Source: Hyphomicrobiales bacterium (GTDB taxonomy: Bacteria; Pseudomonadota; Alphaproteobacteria; Rhizobiales; Rhizobiaceae). From it: a DNA stretch of 64,000 bases. This document shows, piece by piece, positions 1-8,577 of this stretch. The DNA is taken from NCBI GenBank assembly GCA_900468805.1, contig UEIF01000049.1:1-64000 (forward strand), in the 5' to 3' direction. A program made the translations under genes and the position numbers. Below the pieces are notes generated by a model, which searched no databases, was not told where the DNA came from, and worked only from the letters and a program-made list of their open reading frames with translations. Position 1 is the stretch's first letter; every line of letters starts with the position of its first letter.

Positions 1-69
1 AGCGGCGACCGCCTGAAGACAAACATCGTCACAAACGCGGTCAATGTCGGTATTTCATACCATTGGTGA
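1..69 (+). CDS. C-terminal tail of a probable outer-membrane beta-barrel protein (partial)
   Basis: The window opens inside a reading frame that ends at a TGA at 67-69. The last residues read NAVNVGISYHW. An alternating hydrophobic strand finishing in an aromatic residue is the usual C-terminal signature of outer-membrane beta-barrels (Omp25/31-like proteins in Rhizobiales typically end in a similar strand). Only 22 residues are visible, so the family cannot be named. The rest of the gene lies upstream of the window. About 300 bases without a convincing gene follow before the two-component pair. Confidence 0.45.
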   Translation, partial: SGDRLKTNIVTNAVNVGISYHW

Positions 70-372
70 TCCGCATGGAGCGACCAGTGGGGATATTCGC
101 ACGCTGATCGCTATTCCGCCTCAACCAAACAGTAATTTCGGGGCGACGGCTTCTCTGTCCTTCGGCCTGGAGATGGGCTTGCTAGTTGTCCGAATATGAA
201 GCGGCTCGTGGCTATATGGCAGCGTAGCTTTATAAGGGATTGCTCGATGCTGTCTGTCGCGTTGTCGATGAAAACGAGGTCGCCCGGGCACGTCGGATGC
301 GCTTGCGGGTCCTGAGCCGGTACAACGAGGAAGGCGCAGGGCGCTTGCAAGACATTGAACCAGTGGGAGTGA

Positions 373-1035
373 ATGGTGCGCATACTCTTAGTCGAAGACG
401 ACGACCTCATCGGTGAGGCCGTTCGAGACCACATCAATATTGCCGGCTACGCGACTGACTGGGTCCGCACGATGGCGGATGCCGAAGCTGCAAGCACATC
501 TGTCGAGTACGGCCTCATTCTCCTTGATCTGCAGCTTCCGGACGGCAACGGGCTGGTTTTCCTCGAGGGTTTTCGAGCACAGGGAGGTCATGCCCCGGTA
601 ATCATCCTGACCGCCCGTGATCAGATTTCTGATCGCATCGCCGGTCTTAACGCAGGCGCTGACGACTATTTGATCAAACCATTCAACCTCGGAGAGCTCG
701 AAGCAAGAATCCTCGCTGTCCGTCGCCGCTACGAGGGGCGTCCCCAAAACATCGTCCGGGTTTCCGATATTGTAATTGAACGAGCAACCCATTCTGTCAC
801 GGTTGGCGGACAGGACGTTCAGTTGACCCCACGCGAATGGGCGTTGCTCGATCTGCTCGTCCAGAGGCCTGGAAAGTTAATCACGCAGAAGCGGATCGAG
901 GAAGCCCTTTATGCGTTCGGCGAGGAGGTCGAGAGCAATACTGTGCAGGTCTACATCAGCAGGCTGCGCAAGAAGATCGGGTTGGAGAAGATCAGGACGG
1001 CGCGAGGCATCGGCTATATGCTGATGGTTGAATGA
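373..1035 (+). CDS. OmpR/PhoB-type response regulator
   Basis: A 220-residue cytoplasmic DNA-binding response regulator. The N-terminal receiver (about 1-115) shows the acidic cluster EDDD at 8-11, the phospho-acceptor Asp52 in LLDLQLPDG, the Thr of LTARD and the Lys of LIKPF. The C-terminal winged helix (about 125-220) carries LTPREWALLDLL and the recognition-helix region NTVQVYISRLRKKIG. The ATG is preceded by GGGAG at a good distance. The stop overlaps the start of the histidine kinase by four bases (ATGA), so the two are translationally coupled and almost certainly partners. The architecture resembles QseB/TctD-type regulators; the regulon cannot be inferred. Confidence 0.95.
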   Translation: MVRILLVEDDDLIGEAVRDHINIAGYATDWVRTMADAEAASTSVEYGLILLDLQLPDGNGLVFLEGFRAQGGHAPVIILTARDQISDRIAGLNAGADDYLIKPFNLGELEARILAVRRRYEGRPQNIVRVSDIVIERATHSVTVGGQDVQLTPREWALLDLLVQRPGKLITQKRIEEALYAFGEEVESNTVQVYISRLRKKIGLEKIRTARGIGYMLMVE

Positions 1036-2360
1036 GAAAAAATCGCAGCATCATCTACCCTCTTATGACCGCGCTTTCGGGCCTACTGGTCATATTCTGG
1101 CTTGGGGCCATCGGACTGGGAATCCTTGTAATGCGCTCGGAGTTCGACGAGATCTTCGATGGTGCGCTCAAGGAAACTGGCGAACGATTGCTGGCTATCG
1201 TTGAAGAGGGTCGGGTTCCAGATATCCGGGATGGTGATCAGCAGGAGCGGACGCCGCTGGCGCCTTCCGCCCACGAATACCTAGTCTACCACGTACGCGC
1301 CGAAGACGGACGCATTCTTTTCCATTCAAAGGGCTCCCCTGTAGAGCCGTTCGATGTGCCGCTGACGGCAGGCTTTCATGATTCCGAAAAGTACCGTTTC
1401 TACACGGCTGTTAGTGCGAATGGTGCAATATTCCTGCAGGTCGCTGATCAGTTCAGCAACCGGCGCGAAGCCGTCCGCGAAAGCGCGGTGACCATGCTCA
1501 TACCGCTAGCCATCTTGCTGCCACTCAGCTTGCTCTTGATGGCGTGGATTACAAGAAGGGCAGTGGACCCTATCAATAAACTGCGGGAAGCGATCTCGGA
1601 GAAGGACGGTGGCAACCTGTCGCCGGTCGAGACGGAGACGACGCCTCGGGAACTGAAGCCAATCGCCCAGTCCGTGAACCTTTTGCTTCAGCGCGTGCGG
1701 GCGACGATCGATGCGGAAAGAGAGTTCGCCACGCACAGCGCGCATGAACTACGCACGCCTCTGGCCGGGGCGTTAGCGCAGACGCAAAGACTTCTGGCTG
1801 AACTACCGGACGACGCCTTGAAGGCGCGGGCGCGCAATATAGAGCGAGCTCTCGTCAAGCTCGGGCATACGTCCGAAAAACTCTTGCAGCTCGCACGGGC
1901 AGAGGCCGGCCTCGGGCAGGCTGCGGTCATGACCGATCTCCGCTATGTGCTCGATCTGGTCATAGGGGACTACAAGCGCAATTTGGGAGCGACGCAGCGG
2001 CTGGTATATGCAAGTTCGACCAAACCACTGATGCGCATGGTCGATGTTGATGCGCTTGGCATTGTCGTAGGCAATCTCATCGAAAATGCAGTTGTTCATG
2101 GAGAGCCAGGCGGCAGGATCGTGATCTCCATCGACGATAAAGGTATCATAGGCATCGCTAGCGACGGTCCGGCGCTCTCTGCGACCGATCTCAAGGGTTT
2201 GAAATTGCGGTTTCGTCGCGGGACGACTTCCGCCAAGGGTTCGGGGTTGGGCCTCGCGATTGCCGACACGATGGTCCGGCAGATGGGTGGGGTTCTCGAG
2301 CTTTTATCACCCGCAAGCGGACGCGTGGATGGTTTCGAGGCCAGAATCCTACTCCCGTGA
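1032..2360 (+). CDS. Sensor histidine kinase, partner of the upstream regulator
   Basis: A 442-residue inner-membrane sensor kinase. There are two membrane segments (about residues 10-35 and 155-178) enclosing a periplasmic sensing domain of about 120 residues, then a HAMP-like linker. The dimerisation/phosphotransfer helix carries His238 in HELRTPLAG. The ATPase domain has the N box (GNLIENAVVHG) and the G box (GSGLGLAIADTM). It overlaps the response regulator by ATGA. The size and layout match QseC/TctE-type kinases, but the periplasmic domain gives no clue to the ligand. Confidence 0.93.
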   Translation: MRKNRSIIYPLMTALSGLLVIFWLGAIGLGILVMRSEFDEIFDGALKETGERLLAIVEEGRVPDIRDGDQQERTPLAPSAHEYLVYHVRAEDGRILFHSKGSPVEPFDVPLTAGFHDSEKYRFYTAVSANGAIFLQVADQFSNRREAVRESAVTMLIPLAILLPLSLLLMAWITRRAVDPINKLREAISEKDGGNLSPVETETTPRELKPIAQSVNLLLQRVRATIDAEREFATHSAHELRTPLAGALAQTQRLLAELPDDALKARARNIERALVKLGHTSEKLLQLARAEAGLGQAAVMTDLRYVLDLVIGDYKRNLGATQRLVYASSTKPLMRMVDVDALGIVVGNLIENAVVHGEPGGRIVISIDDKGIIGIASDGPALSATDLKGLKLRFRRGTTSAKGSGLGLAIADTMVRQMGGVLELLSPASGRVDGFEARILLP

Positions 2361-2548
2361 TGACGCTCCAGGTCATGTCGGCGGCGCGTCGCCATGCGGG
2401 AGCAGTTTCCTGCGATCAGACCGAGCTGATGTCGGTCACGGCACGCCCCCGAGACGTAGCGGTCGCCTACTCCAAGGGAACTCCGCTAAAGACGGCGATC
2501 GAGAGCCGCACGTCGGACCGCATCGATGAGGTTGTCGTTGCGGGCTGA
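2360..2548 (+). CDS. Possible small ORF after the sensor kinase
   Basis: A 62-codon frame whose ATG overlaps the last base of the kinase stop codon; a GTG three bases earlier is also possible. The product would be soluble and slightly basic, with no signal peptide, membrane segment or motif I recognise. The coupling to the kinase is the only positive argument. It may be spurious read-through of intergenic DNA. Confidence 0.2.
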   Translation: MTLQVMSAARRHAGAVSCDQTELMSVTARPRDVAVAYSKGTPLKTAIESRTSDRIDEVVVAG

Positions 2549-2611
2549 ATCAGAGATCGCCGACAGGTACGGCGCGAGGTCGCAGGGAGGCACGTCGCTT
2601 GCCCCGCAGGT

Positions 2612-2824
2612 TTAGCTTTCGAGGCGGTCGTCACGCATGGATCGAACGACGTCACGTTCGATCTCAAGGCATGCAGTCACGTACTCCTCGAACAGGGTTT
2701 CCTCGGAAGGATTGAAGCGCATGAACTCACGGGTCTCGACAGCGAGTTCATAGGCCTCGAACATCTGAAGCTGCCATGGGCGCCGAGCGGACATGATCCG
2801 GCTGCGCATCTGCGGCAAGCGCAT
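2612..2824 (-). CDS. Small hypothetical protein
   Basis: Not recognised. The frame is open to 2977, but its N-terminal 50 residues look like unconstrained sequence, so I place the start at the internal ATG giving about 70 residues beginning MRLPQMRSRIMS. The C-terminal half is acidic and helical (EAYELAVETREFM, then EEYVTACLEIERDV), which looks like genuine coding sequence. No signal or membrane segment. It is transcribed towards the two-component operon. The start is uncertain. Confidence 0.45.
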   Translation of the reverse strand: MRLPQMRSRIMSARRPWQLQMFEAYELAVETREFMRFNPSEETLFEEYVTACLEIERDVVRSMRDDRLES

Positions 2825-3052
2825 GGCGAGGCGTCTGCGTCCGGCTTCCTTGCGATTCACAATTCCGTGCTCCGGTCCATTGTTCGGTCCGTCGATAATA
2901 GCACGTGTGGCATCACGCGCAGCCTTCATCTTCCGTCCGGGACTTTGGTCCGGGTCATCCCCGGACTGAGGTCGCATGCGGGGAACAGCGAAGGATTCCT
3001 GTCGTTGGTTGGGCAGCGGTCAAAAAGGCCGCTTCAACAAAAGGAGGATCAC

Positions 3053-3451
3053 ATGCTTTCCAAACTTATCGTAGGTGCAGCCGCAGCCGCGGCACTGATG
3101 TCGGGCGTTGCGTTCGCGCAGTCTTCGACGGTTAACGGCGCTGCAGGCGGCGCAGTCACCGGCGCGATCGTCGGCGGGCCTGTTGGTGCTGCCGTCGGTG
3201 GTGTTGCTGGTGCCATTGTCGGCACGGTGATCGATCCGCCGCCGGAAAAGGTCGTCACCTATGTCCGTGAGGCGCCTGCATCCTCGACCCGCGTCGTGGT
3301 CAAGGAGAAGGTCGTCGTCGGTCAGCCGCTTCCGCAAACCGTCGTCGTCACACCGGTTCCGGAAAATTCGAAATATTCATATGCAATCGTCAACAACGAG
3401 CGCGTCATCGTCGAGCCGTCGTCGCGAAAGGTGATCCAGATCATCAACTGA
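3053..3451 (+). CDS. Exported glycine-rich protein with DUF1236-like C-terminus
   Basis: A 132-residue envelope protein. The start is set by an AGGAGG site at 3042-3047, not by the longer open frame. The N-terminus is a clear signal peptide (MLSKLIVGAAAAAALMSGVAFAQ). A glycine/alanine-rich stretch follows (about 28-60, repeated GGPVGAAVGG-type units, as in glycine-zipper proteins). A valine-rich domain comes next, with the ending YAIVNNERVIVEPSSRKVIQII, typical of the DUF1236 proteins common in Rhizobiales. Function unknown; likely periplasmic or outer-membrane associated. A strong hairpin follows the stop codon. Confidence 0.75.
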   Translation: MLSKLIVGAAAAAALMSGVAFAQSSTVNGAAGGAVTGAIVGGPVGAAVGGVAGAIVGTVIDPPPEKVVTYVREAPASSTRVVVKEKVVVGQPLPQTVVVTPVPENSKYSYAIVNNERVIVEPSSRKVIQIIN

Positions 3452-3486
3452 TCGGTCCGTATGCGGCTGAGCCGCATCCGCCGATC
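3450..3486 (+). terminator. Nested inverted repeat after the DUF1236 gene
   Basis: An inner stem ATGCGGC / GCCGCAT with a 3-base loop lies inside an outer GATCGG / CCGATC pair that begins within the stop codon. No T-run follows, so it may act as a mRNA 3'-end stabiliser or a Rho-associated end and not as a classical intrinsic terminator. A second, looser stem (GCCGCACG / CGTGCGGC) lies at 3506-3537. Confidence 0.5.
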
Positions 3487-3556
3487 CTCGACAGAAACGA
3501 CGTCCGCCGCACGTCGACTGCCACGGCGTCGTGCGGCCTCGAAAAGCGAGTATATA

Positions 3557-3694
3557 ATGAAAATCAAGACCCTCTCCGTCCTGATGACGGCGCTGTCGAC
3601 CGGCGTGTCGCCCGTCACCCACGCCAACGGCAGGCCCCGCCAGCAAGGCAGAATTTTCGTTCAGGTGCAGCAGCCGGACGGCGCAACCAGGTGA
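3557..3694 (+). CDS. Small secreted peptide candidate
   Basis: A 45-codon frame starting at an ATG in an AT-rich patch. The N-terminus (MKIKTLSVLMTALSTGVSP) resembles a signal peptide with possible cleavage near THA. The mature part would be about 25 polar residues. No family recognised. It sits between a DUF1236 protein and a receiver protein, so it may belong to the same envelope-stress group. The ribosome site is weak. Confidence 0.35.
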   Translation: MKIKTLSVLMTALSTGVSPVTHANGRPRQQGRIFVQVQQPDGATR

Positions 3695-3757
3695 CACGCT
3701 CGGAAAGCGCCATCATGTGTCGCCTACATTTATTTACAACCGCCTTGGAGAAGAACC

Positions 3758-4138
3758 ATGCGTCTGCTCATCGTCGAAGACGAACCAATAATTGCTCTCG
3801 CAATCGAGGAGGTCGCGATCGCCGCGGGATTTGAAATCGCCGGCATCGCGACAAACACGTCTGAAGCCTTGGAGCTTGGACCGGAGGCGGATGTCGCGAT
3901 CATCGATGTTCGGCTTGGAGACGGCCTCACCGGCCCCTCCATCGCCCGCGCGCTTTTTGCTGGATTCGGACTGGGCGTTGCCTATCTCACTGCGAATCCC
4001 GACCTCGTCGAGGACGCCGATGGACATGTCGTCATCACCAAACCGGCCAGCGCCGAAAGGATCAAGGAGGCGTTGTCCATGGCAGCAAGAGGCGCTCGCG
4101 AACAAACGCTTCAGGATCGGTCTGGACAGACGACATAA
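3758..4138 (+). CDS. Stand-alone response-regulator receiver domain
   Basis: A 126-residue single-domain receiver with no output domain. The fold markers are present: EDEP at 7-10, phospho-acceptor Asp50 in AIIDVRLGDG, the switch Thr in AYLTANPD, and Lys in VITKPAS near residue 98. In Rhizobiales such proteins act in phosphorelays or with HWE-type kinases. No kinase is adjacent. The gap downstream to 4362 holds nothing I can identify. Confidence 0.85.
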   Translation: MRLLIVEDEPIIALAIEEVAIAAGFEIAGIATNTSEALELGPEADVAIIDVRLGDGLTGPSIARALFAGFGLGVAYLTANPDLVEDADGHVVITKPASAERIKEALSMAARGAREQTLQDRSGQTT

Positions 4139-4362
4139 GACGGGACGCCGCCGGAGCTAGTACTCGGTTTCTTCTGCGACGTGGAACGCCGCTGCCTGCC
4201 AATGGTCAGTAAAGGGTGTCCACAATTCAGATTCCATCAAGTGTGTTACTCGCGGCCCAAGCGTATCCTCACCGCCCTTGCCGGATCGCAAGAGGCGATC
4301 TTAGGGAGCACGCCTGAAGAGGCTGCGTTGTTTTGTGCTGCGATCCAAGATCCTGTTTAAGA

Positions 4363-4731
4363 CTATCTGACAAGACAGGCCGCCTGCTGTTTGCCGTCTT
4401 CGATAACGGCACGAGCAAGATTCGCTGCAACCGCGACGCAAATGACAGCGCAGGCAATGGCGACCACGCGCTTCGCCCGATTACGCCAACCAATGGCGTT
4501 GACGACGAAACCCGCTCCGTAGATGAAAAGCGTGGGGATGGCGAAGATCGCCACATTGATCAGGCCGTCGCAGTCCAGCGCGTCGATGTCCAGCGTCGCC
4601 TGGTATTCATTTGATGGCATCAAGGCAGCAAGTAGGGCCAGGGGCATGCCCAACACCAGTATGGTCCAGCCCAGCATCCTACCAAAGCCGCCGCCTTTCG
4701 GTGCTGGAGAGTAACGACCTTTGTTGCTCAT
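4363..4731 (-). CDS. Small multi-pass membrane protein
   Basis: A 122-residue inner-membrane protein of unknown function with about three hydrophobic segments: near 19-40 (MLGWTILVLGMPLALLAA), 58-82 and 87-108. A short proline/glycine-rich cytoplasmic N-terminus precedes them. An AGG motif lies just upstream of the ATG. Single gene, no recognisable family motif. Confidence 0.6.
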   Translation of the reverse strand: MSNKGRYSPAPKGGGFGRMLGWTILVLGMPLALLAALMPSNEYQATLDIDALDCDGLINVAIFAIPTLFIYGAGFVVNAIGWRNRAKRVVAIACAVICVAVAANLARAVIEDGKQQAACLVR

Positions 4732-4906
4732 GATTGCCTGGGTTGGTCAGGGATGGTCTGAAGAAAAGGTACTGACAAAATTCCTGGAACGCTCCAACAC
4801 ATCGGACATTCTGATGACCTCCATAATGGAGAGGCAAGAAGAGGTCCTCGCCGCTCTTCTGTTCTCTGAGATATCAGCTGTCCGCTTCATCAAACGACTC
4901 GGTTGT

Positions 4907-5152
4907 TCATTGATGCGCTCCTCCGCTTCCGTCGCCGTGTGATGTCGGCCAAGCGCCGCCCTCAGTGCGCTCGAATTGAACACCGCTCAATGCGCCGTTT
5001 TGTGATGTCGCAGGCCGAGACTTCCGCCGTGCCCATTCTTCCGAGAGATAAGAGAGGTAAATAACGCCCGTTATCAACATCAAACCGCCAATTACACCGG
5101 TCCCAATCAACATGATCGTCCAGATATCAGGCCAGGAACTGCTGATCTGCAT
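4907..5152 (-). CDS. Small single-pass membrane protein
   Basis: An 81-residue product with one strong membrane span near residues 10-35 (WTIMLIGTGVIGGLMLITG) and a polar, glycine-rich C-terminal tail. The ATG is preceded by GAGGAG about ten bases upstream, which supports translation. Function unknown. Short opposing frames downstream (4721-4983) are not convincing. Confidence 0.5.
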   Translation of the reverse strand: MQISSSWPDIWTIMLIGTGVIGGLMLITGVIYLSYLSEEWARRKSRPATSQNGALSGVQFERTEGGAWPTSHGDGSGGAHQ

Positions 5153-5510
5153 AGCGGCTAACTCCTCACGACAGATAATGTTGAGTTAATCGAATTCCAC
5201 GTTTTGGCTAGGCGTGCGTCATGCCGAAGCCATCTTTGTTCTGCTTGCCGGCATCAATGGGTATGCGGTCACCAACGGGAATGCGGCCAGCCTCAGCGTG
5301 CGGGCCCATATCGATTTCCTTGCTGACGAGCTGCAGCATCACGCTTGAATCGCCGCACCAAACCCGAGGAAGGTTCTGAGAGCATATCTCGACTGCAAAA
5401 TCTGCAATAAGGAGCGTTTGGTTCGGACCGTAAATCGACCTATCTTGACTGTCTGAAGTCTCTCATCGCGTTGCTCTCGACCGCGACGCCAACTCACACG
5501 GGCACCTTCC
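5153..5510. other. Intergenic region without a convincing gene
   Basis: 358 bases between the small membrane protein and the ThDP enzyme. A plus-strand open stretch at about 5187-5348 lacks an ATG (a GTG is possible near 5213) and reads IFVLLAGINGY, faintly reminiscent of a Doc/Fic fragment. The similarity is too weak to call. It probably carries the promoters of both flanking genes; no clear -35/-10 pair is visible. Confidence 0.4.
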
Positions 5511-7157
5511 ATGACCAAAGGCTCAGATCTCCTCATTGCGGCGCTTGAAAACGAAGGTGTGGAGCGCATCTTCGGCATTCCAGGCGAAGAAAACCTCGAC
5601 GTCGTCGAATCCATCCGCAAGTCGTCCATCCAGCTCGTGCTCACGCGACACGAGCAGGCGGCCGCGTTCATGGCAGCGACCTACGGGCGACTGACGGGTA
5701 AGCCTGGCGTATGCCTGACGACGCTTGGTCCAGGAGCGTTGAACCTGTCGACGGGAGCGGCCTACGCGCTTCTCGGCGCGATGCCCATGGTGATGATTAC
5801 CGGCCAGAAGGGAATTCTGTCATCGCGGCAGGCTCGCTTCCAGATTGTTGACGTCATCGCATCGATGAAGCCGCTGACCAAGCTCACGCGCCAGATCGTT
5901 TCGCCGCAGATGATCCCGACCATGGTGAGGGAAGCGTTCAGGATCGCGCAGGAGGAACGGCCTGGTCCGGTTCATCTCGAACTGCCTGAAGACATCGCTG
6001 CGGAGGAATGTGAGGACATCGCGCTGATCGCCCCGCATCAGCTCGAACTGCCGACGGCAAGCGATGCTGCGCTCGATCGTGCCGCGGCCCTGATTGCGTC
6101 GGCCAAGCGTCCGTTGCTCATGTTCGGAGCAGCAGCCTCTCGTCCCCGCTCCACGTCAGACCTCGCGCAGTTCGTTATTCGAACCCGCATCCCCTATTTC
6201 ACGACGCAGATGGGGAAGGGGACGGTTCCAGGGGGAACCGAACTCTACATGGGCACTGCGGCCCTCTCGGAGAAGGACTATGTTCACGAGGCCATCGAGC
6301 AGGCAGATCTGATCGTCACGATCGGCCACGATACGATCGAAAAACCACCGTTCATCATGGGCAGGCGCGGTCCGAAAGTCGTTCATATCGGATATCAGCC
6401 GGCAACGGTCGAGCAGGTCTATTTTCCTCAGGCCGAGGTCATCGGCGACATGGGGCCGTCACTCAAGGCGCTCGCAGATCGCCTGGAGGGCAAGTTGCCG
6501 AACGCGCAGGCGCTTCTTCACCTGCGCGAGCGAATTCTGGACCGAATTGCAGACCGCGCGACTGAACAACGGTTTACGCCTCAGAGGCTGGTCCACGACA
6601 TTCGCGAGGTCATGCCCCATGACGGCATTCTCGCTCTCGACAACGGCATGTACAAGATTTGGTTCGCTCGCAACTATCGCACCAGAATGGCGAACACGTT
6701 GCTTCTCGATAACGCGCTCGCGACGATGGGGGCTGGCCTTCCATCGGCAATGGTCGCTTCGATGCTTTATCCGGAACGACGGGTCATGGCGATCTGCGGC
6801 GACGGTGGCTTCATGATGAATTCGCAGGAGCTGGAAACCGCCGTCCGGCTCAACCTGAACCTCGTCATTCTCGTCATTGAGGACGACGCCTACGGGATGA
6901 TCCGTTGGAAGCAGGCCGTGGACGAATTTCCGGACTTCGGAATGACATTCGGCAATCCGGACTTCGTCAAATATGCGGAATCCTATGGCGCCAAAGGCAC
7001 AAGGGTCGATGAAATCGGCCAGTTCAAGCAGGTGCTCGAGGATGCCTTCAAGGGTGGGGGCGTGCACCTAATTAATGTCCCCATCGACTACTCGGAAAAT
7101 GAACGTGTGCTGGTCAAAGAGCTGCGCGAACGGCTGCCGGCAATACTGGAGGCATGA
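5511..7157 (+). CDS. Thiamine-diphosphate enzyme, acetolactate-synthase large-subunit family
   Basis: A 548-residue ThDP-dependent enzyme that would condense or decarboxylate 2-oxo acids in the cytoplasm. The three family domains are present: the PYR domain with catalytic Glu48 (LTRHEQAAA), a central Rossmann-like domain, and the PP domain with the ThDP/Mg motif GDGGFMMNSQELETA starting near residue 430. The length is typical. No regulatory small subunit (ilvH/ilvN) is beside it; an aldehyde dehydrogenase follows one base after the stop. This argues for a catabolic role, for example 2-oxo acid to aldehyde to carboxylic acid, not branched-chain amino-acid synthesis. The acetolactate synthase label is a family name; the substrate is unknown. 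Confidence 0.85.
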   Translation: MTKGSDLLIAALENEGVERIFGIPGEENLDVVESIRKSSIQLVLTRHEQAAAFMAATYGRLTGKPGVCLTTLGPGALNLSTGAAYALLGAMPMVMITGQKGILSSRQARFQIVDVIASMKPLTKLTRQIVSPQMIPTMVREAFRIAQEERPGPVHLELPEDIAAEECEDIALIAPHQLELPTASDAALDRAAALIASAKRPLLMFGAAASRPRSTSDLAQFVIRTRIPYFTTQMGKGTVPGGTELYMGTAALSEKDYVHEAIEQADLIVTIGHDTIEKPPFIMGRRGPKVVHIGYQPATVEQVYFPQAEVIGDMGPSLKALADRLEGKLPNAQALLHLRERILDRIADRATEQRFTPQRLVHDIREVMPHDGILALDNGMYKIWFARNYRTRMANTLLLDNALATMGAGLPSAMVASMLYPERRVMAICGDGGFMMNSQELETAVRLNLNLVILVIEDDAYGMIRWKQAVDEFPDFGMTFGNPDFVKYAESYGAKGTRVDEIGQFKQVLEDAFKGGGVHLINVPIDYSENERVLVKELRERLPAILEA

Positions 7158-7158
7158 A

Positions 7159-8550
7159 ATGTCGCTTACCCTGACGGTTTATCAGGCATTCGATCGGGCG
7201 ATCATCGCCGAGTTGCCCACAGATGACGCCGCTTCACTTGACCGCAAGCTGGATATTGCCGCGAAAGCCTTTGCCGATCGCGAGGGGTGGTTGCCTGCCC
7301 ATCAGCGCATGACGATCCTCAGAAAGGCGTCAGCGCTCCTGCACGACAATCGCGACCGCTTCGCAATGATGATCGCGCGGGAAGGTGGCAAGCCGCTGGC
7401 GGACGCGATCATCGAAGTCACACGAGCGATCGACGGGCTGGTCAATGCTGCCGATGAGATCCGCAACTTCGGCGGCAAGGAAGTCCCGATGGGATTGACT
7501 GCCGCCAGTCTCAATCGGTGGGCCTTCACGACCAAGGAGCCGATTGGTGTTGTAGCGGCGATCTCGGCATTCAACCATCCACTCAATCTCATCGTCCATC
7601 AAATTGCGCCTGCCATCGCCGTCGGATGTCCCGTTATCGTAAAGCCTGCTGCAACGACGCCGATCTCGTGTATCGAAATCGTGAAGTTGCTTTGGGAGGC
7701 CGGCCTGGACGAGCGCTGGTGTCAAACCTTCGTCACCGATGACAACGCCCTTGCTGAATCGTTTGCGACCGATCCCCGCGTTGCGTTTCTGAGCTTCATC
7801 GGATCGGCGAAAGTCGGATGGTATCTCAAGAGCAAGCTGCCGCCCGGTACGAGATGTGCACTTGAACATGGCGGCGCAGCACCTGTCATCGTTGATCGAA
7901 GTGCAGATGCGGCCGCGGTCGTCGGCCCTATTATCAAAGGCGGTTACTATCATGCGGGGCAGGTCTGCGTATCGGTCCAGCGGATATTCGTGCACGAGGA
8001 CCTCCTGGAACCGTTCACCGAGAACCTAGCCGCCGGGGTCGCGGCTCTTCGGGTCGGCGATCCGACGTTGCCGCAAACTGAAGTGGGCCCACTCATCCTG
8101 CCACGCGAAACGGAGCGGGTGTCGAACTGGATCCGGGAAGTGGTTGATGCCGGAACAAGGCAGCTCGGAGGTGGGCGTCTTTCGGACACGACGCTGCTGC
8201 CCTCGGTCCTGATCAATCCGCCGGCGGACGCAAAGGTCTCGCAGCTAGAAGTCTTTGGCCCGCTGACCTGTGTTTACGGTTACCAGAACCTCGACGATGC
8301 GGTTCGGATTGCCAACTCCTTGCCTTATGCGTTTCAGGCGAGCGTATTTTCCTCGGATATCGCCGTCGCACTCCGGGCGGCGAAACGTCTGGATGCAGCC
8401 GCCGTTCTGATCAACGACCACACTGCGTTTCGGACGGATTGGATGCCGTTCGCAGGTCGCCGCCAGTCCGGTTATGGCGTCGGCGGTATCCCCTGGACGA
8501 TGCAGGAGATGGCCGATGACAAGATGGTCGTTCTGAATGGGGTAAGTTAG
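7159..8550 (+). CDS. NAD(P)-dependent aldehyde dehydrogenase
   Basis: A 463-residue aldehyde dehydrogenase oxidising an aldehyde to its acid. The start is fixed by CTGGAGGC overlapping the end of the upstream gene; a longer open frame upstream is only overlap. Family motifs: the cofactor-binding FNHPLNL region, general-base Glu236 in LEHGG, catalytic Cys270 in GQVCVSVQR, and the C-terminal GVGG-type segment. It is slightly shorter than the usual 480-500 residues. Being one base downstream of the ThDP enzyme, it probably oxidises that enzyme's product. It converges on the MFS gene 27 bases away. Confidence 0.9.
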   Translation: MSLTLTVYQAFDRAIIAELPTDDAASLDRKLDIAAKAFADREGWLPAHQRMTILRKASALLHDNRDRFAMMIAREGGKPLADAIIEVTRAIDGLVNAADEIRNFGGKEVPMGLTAASLNRWAFTTKEPIGVVAAISAFNHPLNLIVHQIAPAIAVGCPVIVKPAATTPISCIEIVKLLWEAGLDERWCQTFVTDDNALAESFATDPRVAFLSFIGSAKVGWYLKSKLPPGTRCALEHGGAAPVIVDRSADAAAVVGPIIKGGYYHAGQVCVSVQRIFVHEDLLEPFTENLAAGVAALRVGDPTLPQTEVGPLILPRETERVSNWIREVVDAGTRQLGGGRLSDTTLLPSVLINPPADAKVSQLEVFGPLTCVYGYQNLDDAVRIANSLPYAFQASVFSSDIAVALRAAKRLDAAAVLINDHTAFRTDWMPFAGRRQSGYGVGGIPWTMQEMADDKMVVLNGVS

Positions 8551-8577
8551 GCGTTGTCTCGCGCGCCGAGGGTCGCT

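Noticed and set aside
4721-4983. Opposing short ORFs between the two small membrane proteins
   Set aside because: Neither has a ribosome site or a convincing composition, and they overlap each other; not enough to call a gene or a toxin-antitoxin pair.
5187-5348. Possible Doc/Fic-type toxin remnant
   Set aside because: Only a vague INGY-like resemblance over about 50 residues, no ATG, no FIC active-site motif and no antitoxin gene nearby.
5511-7157. Biosynthetic acetolactate synthase (ilvB/ilvI) name
   Set aside because: No small subunit beside it and close coupling to an aldehyde dehydrogenase; kept as family-level call only.
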